A DNA stretch of 64,000 bases from Jiella flava (GCF_017349315.1 NZ_JAFMPP010000002.1:1-64000); one strand, 5' to 3'; shown: positions 27,664 through 39,147, numbered from the stretch's first letter. Made by a program: numbers and translations. The notes: generated from the sequence alone by a model not told the origin.

Positions 27664-28650
27664 TTAATTCATGCTGCAATTGAAGATCAAATCCGGAACA
27701 TTCCGTGCGTATGAGACGTGTTTCGGGATGAGATTCCACTCATCGCCGTCAATTGTCATCGACAAAACGTCAAATGATGATTTTCTTTTATATTTTCCCC
27801 AAAAAAAATTGGAATTATCAGAAAATGCAGCATAGTAAAATAATTCACCAGATTTTAATTGGATATTTTTAACCGTTTTTACATTCTCGTTAGAATACTT
27901 GGGAACATTTATCCAATAATATAAATCGTATGAGTCTTCTTTTTGAGGATCAAGGAATGCGAGTGCGATATTTATGCCGACACCGCAGTCGTTTTCAACG
28001 TCAATATTCGATTTTTGTCCATTTTTAAAAAAACCATCGGATGTGTTTTTATCGGTTTTTTCCGTCTCCGTATATTTGGCTTCCACACCGTTGCATGCTT
28101 TGATCATATCTTTAATTGTGCTAGACTTGTTTATCAAGTCGTTTCGTTCTTGGTTTAAATCTTTAATTATATGTGCTAGCAAATCAGATTGTTCTTCCCA
28201 TGCTGCGATTTTTCTTTCAAATATGCGTAACCCTTGTGGTGTCGATGCTTCGTCTTTTATCTGATTTAATTCCGAAATGTGTAATTTTACTACATTATTC
28301 AAATCATTTACGTCGTCAAATATCGTGTTTGATAAGTATTTTTCAATATCTTTATTTTCTTTGTTTAATTTTTCGATATCTCTTGTTGCACATGCCCCAA
28401 GATTCATTTCAATAACTGGTTCTGCTTGTATTATATCTGCTACTGAAGCATCAAAAGGCTTGCGTTGTTCGTTCAATGCTGAAATCTGGTCGCGAACACC
28501 GGCGGCGTTTAATTGCGTCTTCCCGGCATTTTTAACGATTTGTCTTGGGTTTTCACGTTGTGAAGCAAACGATGTACTCAAAGAAAGAGCGATTAAAATG
28601 CATGTTCCCAAAATTATAGGGGAAATGCAAATAATCATCTTCATGTCCAT
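27664..28650 (-). CDS. Exported protein of unknown function, AT-rich island gene 2
   Basis: The product has 328 residues and is encoded in DNA of clearly low GC, unlike all neighbours outside the island. An N-terminal hydrophobic signal or anchor (ICISPIILGTCILIALSLST) ends near ASQ. Residues 60-215 are predicted coiled coil, rich in Lys/Glu/Asn. The last 110 residues (DCGVGINIALAFLDP, then DLYYWINVPKYSN and GELFYYAAFSDN) resemble a beta-rich domain loosely like DUF1036, which is a weak inference. Start 28650 lies 5 bases after the stop of gene 1, so the two form an operon. No function is assigned. Confidence 0.72.
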   Translation of the reverse strand: MDMKMIICISPIILGTCILIALSLSTSFASQRENPRQIVKNAGKTQLNAAGVRDQISALNEQRKPFDASVADIIQAEPVIEMNLGACATRDIEKLNKENKDIEKYLSNTIFDDVNDLNNVVKLHISELNQIKDEASTPQGLRIFERKIAAWEEQSDLLAHIIKDLNQERNDLINKSSTIKDMIKACNGVEAKYTETEKTDKNTSDGFFKNGQKSNIDVENDCGVGINIALAFLDPQKEDSYDLYYWINVPKYSNENVKTVKNIQLKSGELFYYAAFSDNSNFFWGKYKRKSSFDVLSMTIDGDEWNLIPKHVSYARNVPDLIFNCSMN

Positions 28651-28655
28651 GTCCT

Positions 28656-29348
28656 TTAATTCGTTAGAGGTTCTTTAATTGTTGAAAGATAATTAGTTAA
28701 TCCATCTATTATCGATTGTATTTTTTCATTTGTTTGATCTAATTGCTCAGCCGCCTGTGTGAGAGACGATATGATTATGTCATACCCAACGGCTTCCCGT
28801 TTTCTATGCAGTTCATCCGCCAAGGAATTGAGCTTAGGATAAAATTGCGAAAAAACTTGTTCTCCTGATTCGAATCTTCTCTTTATTTTCGACAGCGATT
28901 CAATGCGACTTGTTTTGAACGTAGATGATATCGTTCTATCATTTCGTAACTGTGCAGAAATAGAGTCAATATTTGAAATAATTTGTTTTATTCGTCTTTC
29001 AGTAAAGTTCCCAGGGGCAACGCGATCTGCTAAGGCGTTTACATTTCCGGATAGGGCATCGACTTCTTTCAGTGCGGTTGAGTAATCGCCATTCTTTATC
29101 GAATACTCCAGCGCTTTATTGGCTGCATCAAGGGATTTAACAGCTGGATCAAATTCAGATATTATTTTTTTTATAACTTTTTTGCTGTTTGTCTCAATAC
29201 TTTGGTCTGATCTCTGGTGTTCAGAACCTGTTTGTGATGGGGCTTGGATGATTTTATTCTCAATTGTCGCCGCATCAACGCAAATTGAAGATAACGACAG
29301 ACACATTACACCCGCTGACGCCGTTAATGAAATCTTTTTTATTTGCAT
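28656..29348 (-). CDS. Exported coiled-coil protein of unknown function, AT-rich island gene 1
   Basis: The product has 230 residues. A signal peptide is visible (SLTASAGVMCLSLSSICVDA). The rest is helical, polar and coiled-coil-like with two long heptad-rich stretches (about 50-115 and 135-220) and no Cys after the signal. It is the first gene of a two-gene operon with 27664-28650; the two products share layout (signal peptide plus coiled coil) and might interact. Codon use (AAA, ATA, TTA, AAT frequent) differs sharply from the GC-rich chromosome, pointing to transfer. No family is recognised. Confidence 0.7.
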   Translation of the reverse strand: MQIKKISLTASAGVMCLSLSSICVDAATIENKIIQAPSQTGSEHQRSDQSIETNSKKVIKKIISEFDPAVKSLDAANKALEYSIKNGDYSTALKEVDALSGNVNALADRVAPGNFTERRIKQIISNIDSISAQLRNDRTISSTFKTSRIESLSKIKRRFESGEQVFSQFYPKLNSLADELHRKREAVGYDIIISSLTQAAEQLDQTNEKIQSIIDGLTNYLSTIKEPLTN

Positions 29349-29769
29349 GATGTTTCATTCCTCATCAAGGAGCGAACCTAATTCAGATTGTGTGACGATC
29401 TTAGGTTGAAAAATAGACTAATAAATCGTCAAAGTAAAGCGTTATGTAAATAAAAATTAAGGTTGTAATGGGCTGAGTTCGTGCCGTGGTTCGTGCCCAA
29501 CGGTGTGGGGAAATGACGTCGAGCCGCCGGCGTCGTAAATTGAAATCGCTCCCGAGGGGTATGCCTTGGCTCGTTCTGCTGACGATCGAAACTGAGCCAT
29601 GACGTCTCAAGTGTGACTGCTGCGGCCCTGTCTTTCGATCGCGGGCAAATTAAATGCCTGTCATATGGTCAGACATCTTGAGCCCCCCATTTCGCCCGCA
29701 CCCCATTTGATGCTACCCAGCGCCATTCCTCTCTGACGGCGCCGTTGCGGCAGCCTCATCGGATCGATC
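29349..29769. other. Intergenic region between the AT-rich operon and an MFS gene
   Basis: These 421 bases shift from AT-rich (to about 29470) to GC-rich. The AT-rich part should contain the minus-strand promoter of the exported-protein operon; AGGAGCG-type and GAGGAATGAAAC sequences precede its start. The GC-rich part must contain the promoter of the MFS gene. A GTCAGAC core at 29668 is noted but not called as an operator. The short minus-strand frame at 29401-29610 has no supporting signs. Confidence 0.5.
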
Positions 29770-31053
29770 ATGGACTTCTTGCGCTTCATGGGGCGAAATG
29801 CCCGCTGGCTGGCCGGCGGCTTTCTGCTCTGCTTCTTCTCGTCCTTCGGGCAGACCTTCTACATCTCCCTGTCGAATGGCGACATCCGGCGCGAGTTCGA
29901 TCTGTCGAATGGCGCATTTGGCGTGGTCTATATGATCGCGACGCTGGCGAGCGCGGCGACGCTGCCCTTGCTCGGCTGGCTGCTCGACCGGTTCAAGGCC
30001 TGGCAGGTCGGCTGCGCGACCGTCCTCAGCCTGGCCCTCGCGACGGCGCTGATGGCGGTGGCCGGCAATCTGCCGCTGCTGTTCCTCTCGCTCTATCTGC
30101 TGCGCCTCTTCGGCCAGGGCATGATGACCGAAACCGCGATGACGGCGACGGGGCGCTGGTTTGCCGCCAATCGCGGCCGGGCGATGTCGATCATCTCCCT
30201 CGGCTTTCACCTCGGCACCGGGCTGTTTCCGCTGATCTTCGTGTCGGTCGCGGCGGCGCTCGGCTGGCGCGGGACGTGGCTCGCCTGCGGCGCGGTTCTG
30301 GTCGTCCTCGCGCTGCCGGTGATCGTCTATACCACCCACAAGGACCGCGATCCGCAGTCGGAGCCGAAATCGCGCGCCAAACCGGATGTGCGGGACTGGA
30401 CGCTGAAGGAGGTGCTCGCCGCGCCGAGCTTCTGGCTGATCGCCTCGGCGGTGCTGGCGCCGCCTTTCATCGTCACGACCTTGTTCTTTCACCAGGTCTA
30501 TTTGACCAATCTGCGCGGCTGGTCTTTGGAAGTCTTTGCCTCGGGCTTTGCGGTGATGTCGGCGACGACGCTGGTCTTCGCGCTGATCGCCGGCGGGCTG
30601 ATCGATCGGTTTTCGGCGGTGCGGCTGCTGCCGGTGTTTCTCGTTCCGATGGCGCTTGCCTGTTTCGTCGTCTGGCAATTTTCCGCCGAGGCCTCGATCT
30701 TCGTCTTCATGGTGTGTCTCGGCGTGTCGAACGGCTTTTCCTCGACGTTGCAGGGGGCGATCCTGCCGGAACTTTACGGCATCAAGCATCTCGGCTCGCT
30801 GCGGTCGGCGCTGGTGGCGATGATGGTGCTGTCTTCGGCGCTGGGCCCGGGCGTCACCGGGCTGCTGATCGATCAGCAGGTCGACTATCCGCTGCAGATC
30901 GGGGTGATGGGGCTCTATTGCGTCGCCATCTCCGTCGTCATGCTGGTCGTCTCGCGGCGCCAGGTCGCGGCGGCGGTCGAGGCCGAGGCGTCGCTGCCGC
31001 TGTCACCGCAACAAGCGATCGACCGGATCGATCCCCAGCCGGGCGAGCGCTGA
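29770..31053 (+). CDS. Major facilitator superfamily transporter
   Basis: The product has 427 residues and about twelve membrane helices with a central cytoplasmic loop ([20 protein letters not shown]). The loop 2-3 motif [12 protein letters not shown] and its second-half counterpart [14 protein letters not shown] are the usual MFS G-x-x-x-D-R-x signatures. The substrate is not predictable; the layout recalls OFA/monocarboxylate-type carriers. gltX follows on the same strand after 50 bases, possibly co-transcribed. Confidence 0.87.
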   Translation: MDFLRFMGRNARWLAGGFLLCFFSSFGQTFYISLSNGDIRREFDLSNGAFGVVYMIATLASAATLPLLGWLLDRFKAWQVGCATVLSLALATALMAVAGNLPLLFLSLYLLRLFGQGMMTETAMTATGRWFAANRGRAMSIISLGFHLGTGLFPLIFVSVAAALGWRGTWLACGAVLVVLALPVIVYTTHKDRDPQSEPKSRAKPDVRDWTLKEVLAAPSFWLIASAVLAPPFIVTTLFFHQVYLTNLRGWSLEVFASGFAVMSATTLVFALIAGGLIDRFSAVRLLPVFLVPMALACFVVWQFSAEASIFVFMVCLGVSNGFSSTLQGAILPELYGIKHLGSLRSALVAMMVLSSALGPGVTGLLIDQQVDYPLQIGVMGLYCVAISVVMLVVSRRQVAAAVEAEASLPLSPQQAIDRIDPQPGER

Positions 31054-31103
31054 TCTGGCAGAGCGGCTTTCGGGCGCGGCCGCTTTGGTGTAGGTCGCTC
31101 CCC

Positions 31104-32498
31104 ATGTCTGCCATTCTTCGCTTCGCGCCATCGCCGACCGGGCGACTGCACATCGGAAACTTGCGCACCGCGCTGTTCAACTGGCTGTTCGCCAGGCGCG
31201 AGGGCGGTCTCTTCGTGCTGCGCTTCGACGACACCGATTGCGAACGCTCCAAGCGCGAATTTGCCGATCTGATCGAGCGCGATCTCGCCTGGCTCGGCAT
31301 CACGCCGCACCGCGTCGCCCGCCAGTCGGAGCGGATCGCGCTCTACGATGCGGCAGCCGAGCAGCTGAAGACGGCAGGGCTGCTCTATCCCTGCTTCGAG
31401 ACGCCGGACGAGCTCGACCGCCGGCGCAAGCGGCTTGCCGCCCGCGGGCTGCCGCCGGTCTATGGCCGCGAGGCGCTGAAACTGTCGGCCGACGAGCGCG
31501 CCGGGCTGGAGGCCGAGGGCCGCCGGCCGCATTGGCGCTTCCTCCTGCCGAATTTCACCGACGATCCCTTCGCTCCGACCCGCACCGATCTCAGCTTCGA
31601 CGATCTGGTGCGCGGGGAAACGACGATCGATCTCGCCTCGCTCTCCGATCCGGTGCTGATCCGCGAAGACGGCAGCTATCTCTATACGCTGCCCTCGGTG
31701 GTCGATGATGCCGAAATGGGTGTGACCCATGTCATTCGCGGCGACGATCACGTCACCAACACCGCCGTTCAGGCGGCGCTGTTTCAGGCGCTCAGAGTGC
31801 CGATGCCGCGCTTCGGCCACCACAATCTGTTGACGACGATCGGCGGCGAGGGGTTGTCGAAGCGCTCCGGCGCGCTGTCGTTGGAAACGCTGCGCGAGGA
31901 CGGTTTCGAGCCGATGGCGGTCGCCTCGCTGGCGGTGCTGGTCGGCATGGCGGGGGCGATCGAGCCGATGGCCGATCTCGCCGCGCTGGAAACGCGGCTC
32001 GACCTGTCCGCGGTTTCCGCCTCGGCCTCGAAATTCGATCCGGCCGAGCTCGACCGCCTCAACCGCGAGATCGTCCACGCGCTGCCCTCAGCGGCGGTGG
32101 CCGAGCGGCTCGCAAGGCTCGGCATTCCGGACGGCGAGGCCGAGGCGTTCTGGCTGGCGGTGCGGGCCAATTGCGACAAGGTCGTCGACGCCAAGGGCTG
32201 GGCCGAAATCGTCTATGGCGCGGTCATGGTGCCGGCGCCTGCCGACGCGGAGGAGGCGGTGTTCCGGCAGGCGGCACTGCGGCTGTTTCCGGCGGGAGCC
32301 ATCGGCTCGGAGACGTTCCGCGCCTGGACCAGCGCCATCAAGGCCGAGACCGGCGCCAAGGGCAAGGCGCTGTTCCTGCCGCTGCGCCGGGCGATCACCG
32401 GCCTTGATCACGGGCCGGAACTCGGTCCGCTGCTGCCGCTGATCGGCCGCGAACGGCTGGAAACGCGGCTGCAGCAGCGGCCCGAAAATCAGACGTGA
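31104..32498 (+). CDS. gltX: Glutamyl-tRNA synthetase
   Basis: The product has 464 residues and is a class I synthetase. The HIGH motif is [20 protein letters not shown], and the KMSKS motif is the LSKRSG loop. [15 protein letters not shown] and the anticodon-binding C-terminal half are present. Many alphaproteobacteria have two GltX paralogues, one charging tRNA-Gln; which one this is cannot be told. The last residues (LQQRPENQT) and the stop are encoded by a family-B repeat, so the C-terminus has been rewritten by the element. The start is ATG 31104. Confidence 0.93.
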   Translation: MSAILRFAPSPTGRLHIGNLRTALFNWLFARREGGLFVLRFDDTDCERSKREFADLIERDLAWLGITPHRVARQSERIALYDAAAEQLKTAGLLYPCFETPDELDRRRKRLAARGLPPVYGREALKLSADERAGLEAEGRRPHWRFLLPNFTDDPFAPTRTDLSFDDLVRGETTIDLASLSDPVLIREDGSYLYTLPSVVDDAEMGVTHVIRGDDHVTNTAVQAALFQALRVPMPRFGHHNLLTTIGGEGLSKRSGALSLETLREDGFEPMAVASLAVLVGMAGAIEPMADLAALETRLDLSAVSASASKFDPAELDRLNREIVHALPSAAVAERLARLGIPDGEAEAFWLAVRANCDKVVDAKGWAEIVYGAVMVPAPADAEEAVFRQAALRLFPAGAIGSETFRAWTSAIKAETGAKGKALFLPLRRAITGLDHGPELGPLLPLIGRERLETRLQQRPENQT

Positions 32499-32575
32499 TT
32501 GTCGGCAACGCACGATGCGCCGATTCAAAGCCTGAGAGCGTTCTTTTTGCGTTCGAGAGGACGCAGGGCGCTCTC
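32471..32575 (-). repeat. Dispersed palindromic repeat, family B, copy 5 (reversed)
   Basis: On the minus strand it runs GAGAGCGCCCTGCGTCCTCT, then a mirrored CGCTCTCAGGC, and then TCGGCGCATCGTGCGTTGCCG with the CGGGCCGCTGCTGCAGC end. It overlaps the last nine codons of gltX and lies at the end of the convergent ABC-transporter operon, where it may act as a transcript-end structure. Confidence 0.8.
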
Positions 32576-32605
32576 AAGGCAGGCCGATCGCCCGCCCGCC
32601 GCTCT

Positions 32606-33441
<836 letters not shown>

Positions 33442-33445
<4 letters not shown>

Positions 33446-34761
33446 GCGGACCTCCTGCGATAGATGGTGTCGAGCCAGACGGCGACGACGAGAACCGCGC
33501 CGACGACGATGTTCTGCAGCGGCGTGTCCATGCCGAGCAGAACCATGCCGGATTGCAGGCTCTGCATGACCAGGGCGCCGAGCATGGCGCCGAAGATCGT
33601 GCCGGCGCCGCCGGCCAGCGACGTGCCGCCGATCACCGCCGCGGCGATGGTGTAGAGCTCGTCGAGGGTGCCTTGGGCGTTGGTCGCCGAGGACAGGCGG
33701 GCCGTCGAGATCGCGGCCGCGATGGCGGCGAGCATGCCCATCAGCATGAACACCATCATGGTGACGCGCTTGGTGTTGATGCCGGCGAGCTCTGCGGCCT
33801 CCGGATTGCCGCCGATGGCGAAGACATAGCGGCCGAAGCGGGTGCGCCGGGCGATGAAGGCCATGACGATGCCGACGCCGATGAACAACAGGACCGGGAT
33901 CGCATAGCCGAAGCTGATCTCGAGGCCGCCTGGCGGCACTGTCAAATTATGCGCCTCGGCGTAACGGCGGGCGAGCGGAGCGGGCAGCATATAGGCGTTG
34001 ACGATCATCGTCGCCGCGACGACGGCGATCAGCGACAGGCCGAGCGTGAGGATCTCGGCCCAGATCGGCTTGATCGTGAAGTTGAAGCGTTTGCGGCGGC
34101 GGCGTGCGGCGACCGCGGCAAGGACGATGAAGACAATCGCGGCGGCGGCGAAGATCCAGCTCCATGTGGCGCCGATCGAGCCGTCGCTGCCGCCGCCGAG
34201 AAGCTTGAAATTGTCGTCGGTGAGCGGAATGGTGCGGCCCGAGGCCACCCACCAGGCGCCGCCGCGCCAGACCAGGAGGCCGCCCAGCGTGACGATGAAG
34301 GCCGGCACGCCCAGATAGGCGATGATGAAGCCTTGCAGGCCGCCGATCAAAAGCCCGCAGATCAAGCCGACGATGAGCGTTGCAATCCAGACGAGCCCGC
34401 TGTCATAGCCGAGCATCGGCGTCAGGTACTGGGTTTGGGCGACCGCCATGATCATGCCGGTGACGCCGAGGATCGAGCCGACCGAGAGATCGATGTTGCG
34501 GGTGACGATCACCAGCACCATGCCGGTCGCCATGACGCCGACCGAGGCGGTCTGCACCGAAAGGTTCCACAGATTGCGCGGGGTCAGGAAGGTGCCGCCC
34601 GACAGGATGTGGAATCCGACCCAGATGACCAGCAGCGCGCCGATCATGCCGAGCATGCGCGTATCGATCTCCGTCGCGCGCAAGAAACCCTTGAAGCCGC
34701 CGCGGGTGGCGTTGCCAGCCGCCGGCCGGGTCAGGGCCGTATCCGAGGTCGCTTCGCTCAA
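33442..34761 (-). CDS. Sugar ABC transporter permease (XylH-like)
   Basis: The product has 439 residues, about eleven to twelve membrane helices, of the ribose/xylose permease family. [39 protein letters not shown] and [16 protein letters not shown] are typical; the length with the central insertion fits XylH better than the ~320-residue RbsC. It pairs with the ATPase (overlapping ATGA) and probably with the binding protein 442 bases upstream. Confidence 0.88.
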
Positions 34762-34993
34762 TGCCGCCTCCCAAAATGTGAACGCTTTGCGAGACGGCGC
34801 CGTCTGGCCGGCATCACGCGGTCGCGCTCGTCTTTGTTGTTTGAGCCGGGTCGTCGTGACCCGCCCGTCGAAGATGCGTCCCGATCCCCAGCGCGCTGGG
34901 CTGCACCAATGATCGAATGATCGTTATGGCAAACGCGACCGAGCCGTCTGGACGGCCCTTTCGGAGCGCCGCTGCTGAGGATAGAATGCACCC

Positions 34994-35101
34994 TAGAGCG
35001 CCCTGCATCCCTTTGGACGCAGAATGGATGCTCCAACTCTTTGATTCTACGCATCGTGCTTTGCCGAAAATCGATTCCGATTTTCGGGCCGATGCTGGAG
35101 C
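34994..35101 (+). repeat. Dispersed palindromic repeat, family B, copy 6
   Basis: This is a full-length copy (TAGAGCGCCCTGCATCCCTT to GATGCTGGAGC) lying between the binding-protein gene and the permease gene of the sugar importer. Hairpins here could lower permease/ATPase expression relative to the binding protein, or protect the upstream message end. The rest of the 34762-35203 gap shows no gene. Confidence 0.85.
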
Positions 35102-35203
35102 GGTGCGAAAGGCATAAGGCTGATCGCACCGCGGGCACGCTCGCCCCTGAAAAATGGCCGCAGCGAAGCGCCGCGGCCACCGATCGTCTCAAGGTGACAG
35201 GGA

Positions 35204-36253
35204 CTACCCGCAGACCGGCACCGAACCCGGCTTGACGCCCTGGCAGACCTCGTCCTTGGTGATCCAGCCGGCGTCGATGACGACGTTGAGGTTGTCCTTG
35301 GTGATCGCCACCGGCTTCAGGAAGATCGATTCGAGCTTCTTGCCGTTGGGGCTGTCCCACTCCTCGGCGCCAGTGACGTCGCTCATCTTCTTGCCGCCGG
35401 CGAGTTCGAGCGCGATCTCCGCCGCGCGCTTGCCGAGCTCGCGGGAGTCCTTCCAGACGCTGACCGTCTGGGTGCCGAGCGCGATGCGGTTCAGCGCCGC
35501 ATGATCGGCATCCTGGCCCGAGACCGGCACGGAACCGGCGAGGCCCTGGGCTTCCAGCGCCGCGATGGCGCCGCCCGCGGTGCCGTCATTGGAGGCGACC
35601 ACCGCATCGACCTTGTTGTTGTTGGCCGTCAGGATCTGCTCCATGTTCTTCTGGGCATTCGCCGGCAGCCAGCCGTCGGTATAGGCCTCTCCGACATTCT
35701 TGATCTTGCCGGCGTCGATGGCGGGCTTCAGCACCTCCATCTGTCCTTCGAACAGGAAGTCGGCATTCGGATCGGAGGAGGAGCCCTTGATGAAGGCGTA
35801 ATTGCCCTCGGGCTTCACCTTCTCGACCTCGCGGGCTTGGATGCGCCCGACTTCCTTGTTGTCGAAGGTGATGTAGAAGGCGTTCGGATCCTCGATCAGC
35901 CGGTCATAGCCGATCACCGGGATGCCGTTGTTCGCGGCCGTTTGGACGGCGGGCCCGATCGCCGCGGAATCCTGGGCGAGGATGATCAACGCGTTGGCGC
36001 CCTGGGTGATCAGCGATTCGACGTCGGTCAGCTGTTTGGCCGCCGAGGACTGGGCGTCGGCTGAGATGTATTTGGCGCCGGCGGCCGCAAGTGCCTTTTT
36101 GATAGCCGCTTCGTCGGTCTTCCAGCGCTCTTCCTGAAAGTTCGACCAGGAGACGCCCACGGTGATTCCCTTGCCGTCCTGGGCAAAGGCCGCGGTGCTG
36201 ATGGCAGCGATCGAGAACATCGCGCCGGCCAGCGCGAGCTTCAGCATCTTCAT
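35204..36253 (-). CDS. Sugar ABC transporter substrate-binding protein (XylF-like)
   Basis: The product has 349 residues with a signal peptide ([19 protein letters not shown]), so it is periplasmic. The type I binding fold is seen in [40 protein letters not shown] and [20 protein letters not shown], which fit XylF (xylose). The start is ATG 36253 with GGAGG upstream; the 38-residue extension is rejected. A divergent ROK repressor gene lies 180 bases away. Xylose is the most likely substrate, but other pentoses are possible. Confidence 0.88.
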   Translation of the reverse strand: MKMLKLALAGAMFSIAAISTAAFAQDGKGITVGVSWSNFQEERWKTDEAAIKKALAAAGAKYISADAQSSAAKQLTDVESLITQGANALIILAQDSAAIGPAVQTAANNGIPVIGYDRLIEDPNAFYITFDNKEVGRIQAREVEKVKPEGNYAFIKGSSSDPNADFLFEGQMEVLKPAIDAGKIKNVGEAYTDGWLPANAQKNMEQILTANNNKVDAVVASNDGTAGGAIAALEAQGLAGSVPVSGQDADHAALNRIALGTQTVSVWKDSRELGKRAAEIALELAGGKKMSDVTGAEEWDSPNGKKLESIFLKPVAITKDNLNVVIDAGWITKDEVCQGVKPGSVPVCG

Positions 36254-36433
36254 GATTTTTCCTCCCTGGCGCCCCTGGCGCCTTCGCGTCACGGAGCCCG
36301 GCGACGTGGCACCGGCCAAGACTTTTTCCAAGCCTCGTAAAAAATGGTGACAGCAATTCCGATCCATGTCAACGTGTTAGAGTTGAGCCGCCGAAGCGCC
36401 GGGAGAGCGTGTGGCGGGGGAGGAGAATGACTG
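36254..36433. promoter_or_regulatory. Divergent control region of the sugar importer and ROK regulator
   Basis: These 180 bases separate oppositely transcribed genes and must hold both promoters. The stretch ACTTTTTCC...TAAAAAATGG at 36321-36346 is an imperfect inverted repeat with T/A-tract arms and is a plausible ROK-family operator. No experimentally known site of this exact type is recalled, so this is a candidate only. Confidence 0.35.
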
Positions 36434-37657
36434 TTGAGCAGGCTGGCGAAAACCGACGCCGAGACGGTGCGTGCGCACAATCGTCTGGCAGTGCTCGATC
36501 ATTTGCGCCGAGTTTCCGTTTCGACACGAAAAAGTGTCAGCGAAGCCACGGGCTTGTCGGTCTCGGCGTCGTCGGCGATCTCTGCGTCGCTCCTGCGCTG
36601 CGGTATTCTCGAAGAGGTTGAAGAGGACGATCGCTCGAACCGTCGGGGCCGGCCGGGCAAAGGCCTTGGTCTGAGCGGCGGTGCGGCCTGTGTCGCGGCA
36701 CTCAAGCTGGCGGTCGGCGAGGTCAGTGGCCGCCTGAGCGATTATGCCGGCCGACCGCTCGCCGAAATCCGCCGCGAGGTCGACATCGCCAGTCATGACG
36801 GCGCCGCGCTGGTGATGCTGCTCGCCGATCTCTGCGGGGCGTTGAGGAGCCAGGCGCAGGGGCGGAGCCGGCCGCTCGACAAAGTGGTGGTCGCGGTTCA
36901 GGGCAAGACCGACAGCGGCCTCTCCGGCATTGTCTGGTCGCCGGCCCTGCGTCACCGCGACATTGAGATCGCCGCGCCGCTGACCGCGCGGCTCGGCGCC
37001 GAGGTGAGCGTTTTAAATGATTGTTCGGTAATGCCGGAGGCCTTTCGCTGGCAGCCGGATTTCGCCGGTCTCGATTTTGCCACGCTGTTCGTCGGCTTCG
37101 GTGTCGGCATGGGCCTCCAGATCAGCGGCGAGACCTTTCAGGGAAAGCGCTCCTCGGCGGTGGAATTCGGCCATATCAATCATGTGCCCGGCGGGGCGCT
37201 TTGTCGCTGCGGCAATCGCGGCTGCGTCGAGGCCTATGCCAGCGACTATGCGATCTGGCGGCGGGCCAAGGGCACCGACGAAATCGCCGCGCGAAGGATT
37301 CGCGACGAGGAGATCCATGCGTTGGCGGAGGCCGCGCGGGCCGGTGACGCCGCCGCGGCGACGGCCTTCGAGGAGGCCGGTATTGCCATCGGCTACGGCC
37401 TCGGGCGGGTCTTCACCATGATCGATCCGCTGCCGATCGTGCTGACCGGCTCCGGCGTCCAGGCGATCGACCGGCTTGAGCCGGTGATCCGCCGGGGGAT
37501 CGCCGAATCCGCCGTCGATGGCCTTGGCGCCGACACGCCGTTGATTCTTGAGGAAGACACCGACGCCTTGGTGTTCGATGCGGCGACGGCCTATGCGCTC
37601 GCCGCGCTCGACAAAGGTTTTTCCCGCTCGGCGCCTGAAGCAACAGAGGCCGCGTGA
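36434..37657 (+). CDS. ROK-family transcriptional repressor (XylR-like)
   Basis: The product has 407 residues. The N-terminal winged helix (residues 10-65, HNRLAVLDHLRRVSVSTRKS) precedes a sugar-kinase-like ROK domain with FGVGMGLQISGETFQG and the zinc cluster GALCRCGNRGCVEAYAS. It probably represses the divergent XylF-type importer in the absence of sugar. Translation starts at TTG 36434, eight bases after AGGAG; the nearby ATG at 36427 is out of frame. No xylA or xylB genes lie in the window. Confidence 0.85.
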   Translation: MSRLAKTDAETVRAHNRLAVLDHLRRVSVSTRKSVSEATGLSVSASSAISASLLRCGILEEVEEDDRSNRRGRPGKGLGLSGGAACVAALKLAVGEVSGRLSDYAGRPLAEIRREVDIASHDGAALVMLLADLCGALRSQAQGRSRPLDKVVVAVQGKTDSGLSGIVWSPALRHRDIEIAAPLTARLGAEVSVLNDCSVMPEAFRWQPDFAGLDFATLFVGFGVGMGLQISGETFQGKRSSAVEFGHINHVPGGALCRCGNRGCVEAYASDYAIWRRAKGTDEIAARRIRDEEIHALAEAARAGDAAAATAFEEAGIAIGYGLGRVFTMIDPLPIVLTGSGVQAIDRLEPVIRRGIAESAVDGLGADTPLILEEDTDALVFDAATAYALAALDKGFSRSAPEATEAA

Positions 37658-37759
37658 TCGGACCAAGGCAGAGCATGCCGGTGATCGTTTGCCAGACCCG
37701 CGCCAACCGCGATGCGATCGCTTCGTCGGGAACGTCATCGCTTGAGTGACGATACGATG

Positions 37760-38224
37760 TCAGGCAGCGTTTTGCGCCATGGCATTCGTCATCAGCGCAT
37801 AGATCGTATGACTGTCGCGGGATTCGCGGATTTCCTCAACGATATTGCGGTTGCGCAGCAATCTGGCGACCTTGGACAACGCCTTCAGGTGATCTGCTCC
37901 CGACCCTTGCGGTGCCAGGAGCAGAAACACGATATCGACGGGCTGATCGTCGAGGGCATCGAAATCCACCGGGCGATTTAGCCGGGCGAACACACCGATG
38001 ATTCGCTCGATGCCGTCCAGCTTGCCGTGCGGAATGGCGATGCCGTTGCCGACCGCCGTCGATCCGAGCTTTTCCCGCCCGAGGATCGTCTCGAAGATCT
38101 CGCGCTCGGAAATGCCAGTAATTTCGGCGGCCTTCGCGGCCAGTCCCTGCAGGACCTGTTTCTTTGAGTTTGCCCTGAGGTCGGGCAAAATCGCGCCGGG
38201 TTCAATCAGGGTTTCGACATCCAT
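37760..38224 (-). CDS. ptsN: PTS IIA-like nitrogen regulatory protein
   Basis: The product has 154 residues and is the EIIA-Ntr end of the nitrogen phosphotransferase chain, which regulates potassium uptake and metabolism by protein contact. The phosphorylated His lies in NGIAIPHGKLDG, and the family end VARLLRNRNIVEEIRE is present. It is the last gene of the rpoN-hpf-ptsN group, 59 bases after hpf. Confidence 0.95.
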   Translation of the reverse strand: MDVETLIEPGAILPDLRANSKKQVLQGLAAKAAEITGISEREIFETILGREKLGSTAVGNGIAIPHGKLDGIERIIGVFARLNRPVDFDALDDQPVDIVFLLLAPQGSGADHLKALSKVARLLRNRNIVEEIRESRDSHTIYALMTNAMAQNAA

Positions 38225-38283
38225 CGAAGGCCAGCCTTCTCGTTTCGGGCACGTCTTCTTATCCGACGAAACTTATCTCGTCG

Positions 38284-38853
38284 TTACGCATCCTGCGAGT
38301 AATTCGAAGGATCGACCCACCCATAATTTCCATCCGGGCGGCGGAAGACGATGTTCAGATCGCCGGAATTGGCATTCCTGAACAGGACAAAAGGGCTGTC
38401 CTGGCGATCCAGTTCCATCACGGCCCCGGCAACCGAATGGGTGCCGACCTTCAGAGTCGTTTCGGCAATGATCGCCGGCGCGTAGTCGACCGGCACGTCC
38501 TCGGCCTCCTCCGGAATGGCGGCCATGATCGAATAGGCCATTTCCCGGTGGCTGTTGTTCTGGTGGTCCTTCAGCCGCCGCTTGTAGCGTCGAAGGCGCT
38601 TCTCGACCCGTTCGGCCGCCTCCGCGAAGCTCGCATCGGGCTCATGCGCCTGACCGGCCGCCTGGAAGACGACGCCGGTGTCGAGATGGACGGTGCAGTC
38701 GGTGGCGTATCGGTTGCCGTCCTTCGATACGACGACCGTACCGGAGAAATTTCCGTCGAAATATTTATCGACCGCTTCGCCGAGGCGTTCCTCGATCCGG
38801 ACACGGAAGGCTTCGCCCACGTCCATGTGTTTTCCCGATACACGCAAGGCCAT
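38284..38853 (-). CDS. hpf: Ribosome hibernation promoting factor, long form
   Basis: The product has 189 residues. The N-terminal S30AE domain (1-105; VSGKHMDVGEAFRVRIEERL) binds the 30S decoding centre, and the C-terminal domain (AGAVMELDRQDSPFVLFRNA) dimerises ribosomes into 100S particles. The long form is typical of alphaproteobacteria. It is in the rpoN cluster but separated from rpoN by 294 bases, so it likely has its own promoter. Confidence 0.95.
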   Translation of the reverse strand: MALRVSGKHMDVGEAFRVRIEERLGEAVDKYFDGNFSGTVVVSKDGNRYATDCTVHLDTGVVFQAAGQAHEPDASFAEAAERVEKRLRRYKRRLKDHQNNSHREMAYSIMAAIPEEAEDVPVDYAPAIIAETTLKVGTHSVAGAVMELDRQDSPFVLFRNANSGDLNIVFRRPDGNYGWVDPSNYSQDA

Positions 38854-39147
38854 TCAACTTCTCCTATCGTCCTTGCCGTCGAACGAGCGAAACCTCATTG
38901 GATGCGTCGCCCGTCTGATGGCCCACGCGGGGGGCTTTCGCCTTTGCCCCTGCGTCCAGCTGCACGTCGACGGCCCCGGTCGGGACCGCGCACGGGAGGT
39001 GGCGCCTTCTAGAAACGCAGCTGGTTTCTGTCAACGCGACGCCTGCCCGCCTTACAAAACTAGGAATCGGAGTCGGCTTCGCAATGGAGGGCGGATCGGC
39101 ACTCCGTCGAAATTGCCCGGTCGCCCATAAGCGGCGACCGGCAGGCC

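Noticed and set aside
29401-29610. 69-residue minus-strand frame after the AT-rich operon
   Set aside because: It crosses the composition boundary and has no ribosome site or conservation sign.
29661-29680. GTCAGAC core as a GntR-type operator for the MFS gene
   Set aside because: Only seven symmetric bases; the flanks do not continue the palindrome and no GntR gene is adjacent.
29745-32498. 917-residue plus-strand frame spanning the MFS gene and gltX
   Set aside because: The first half is an out-of-frame reading of the MFS gene; only the gltX part from 31104 has family motifs.
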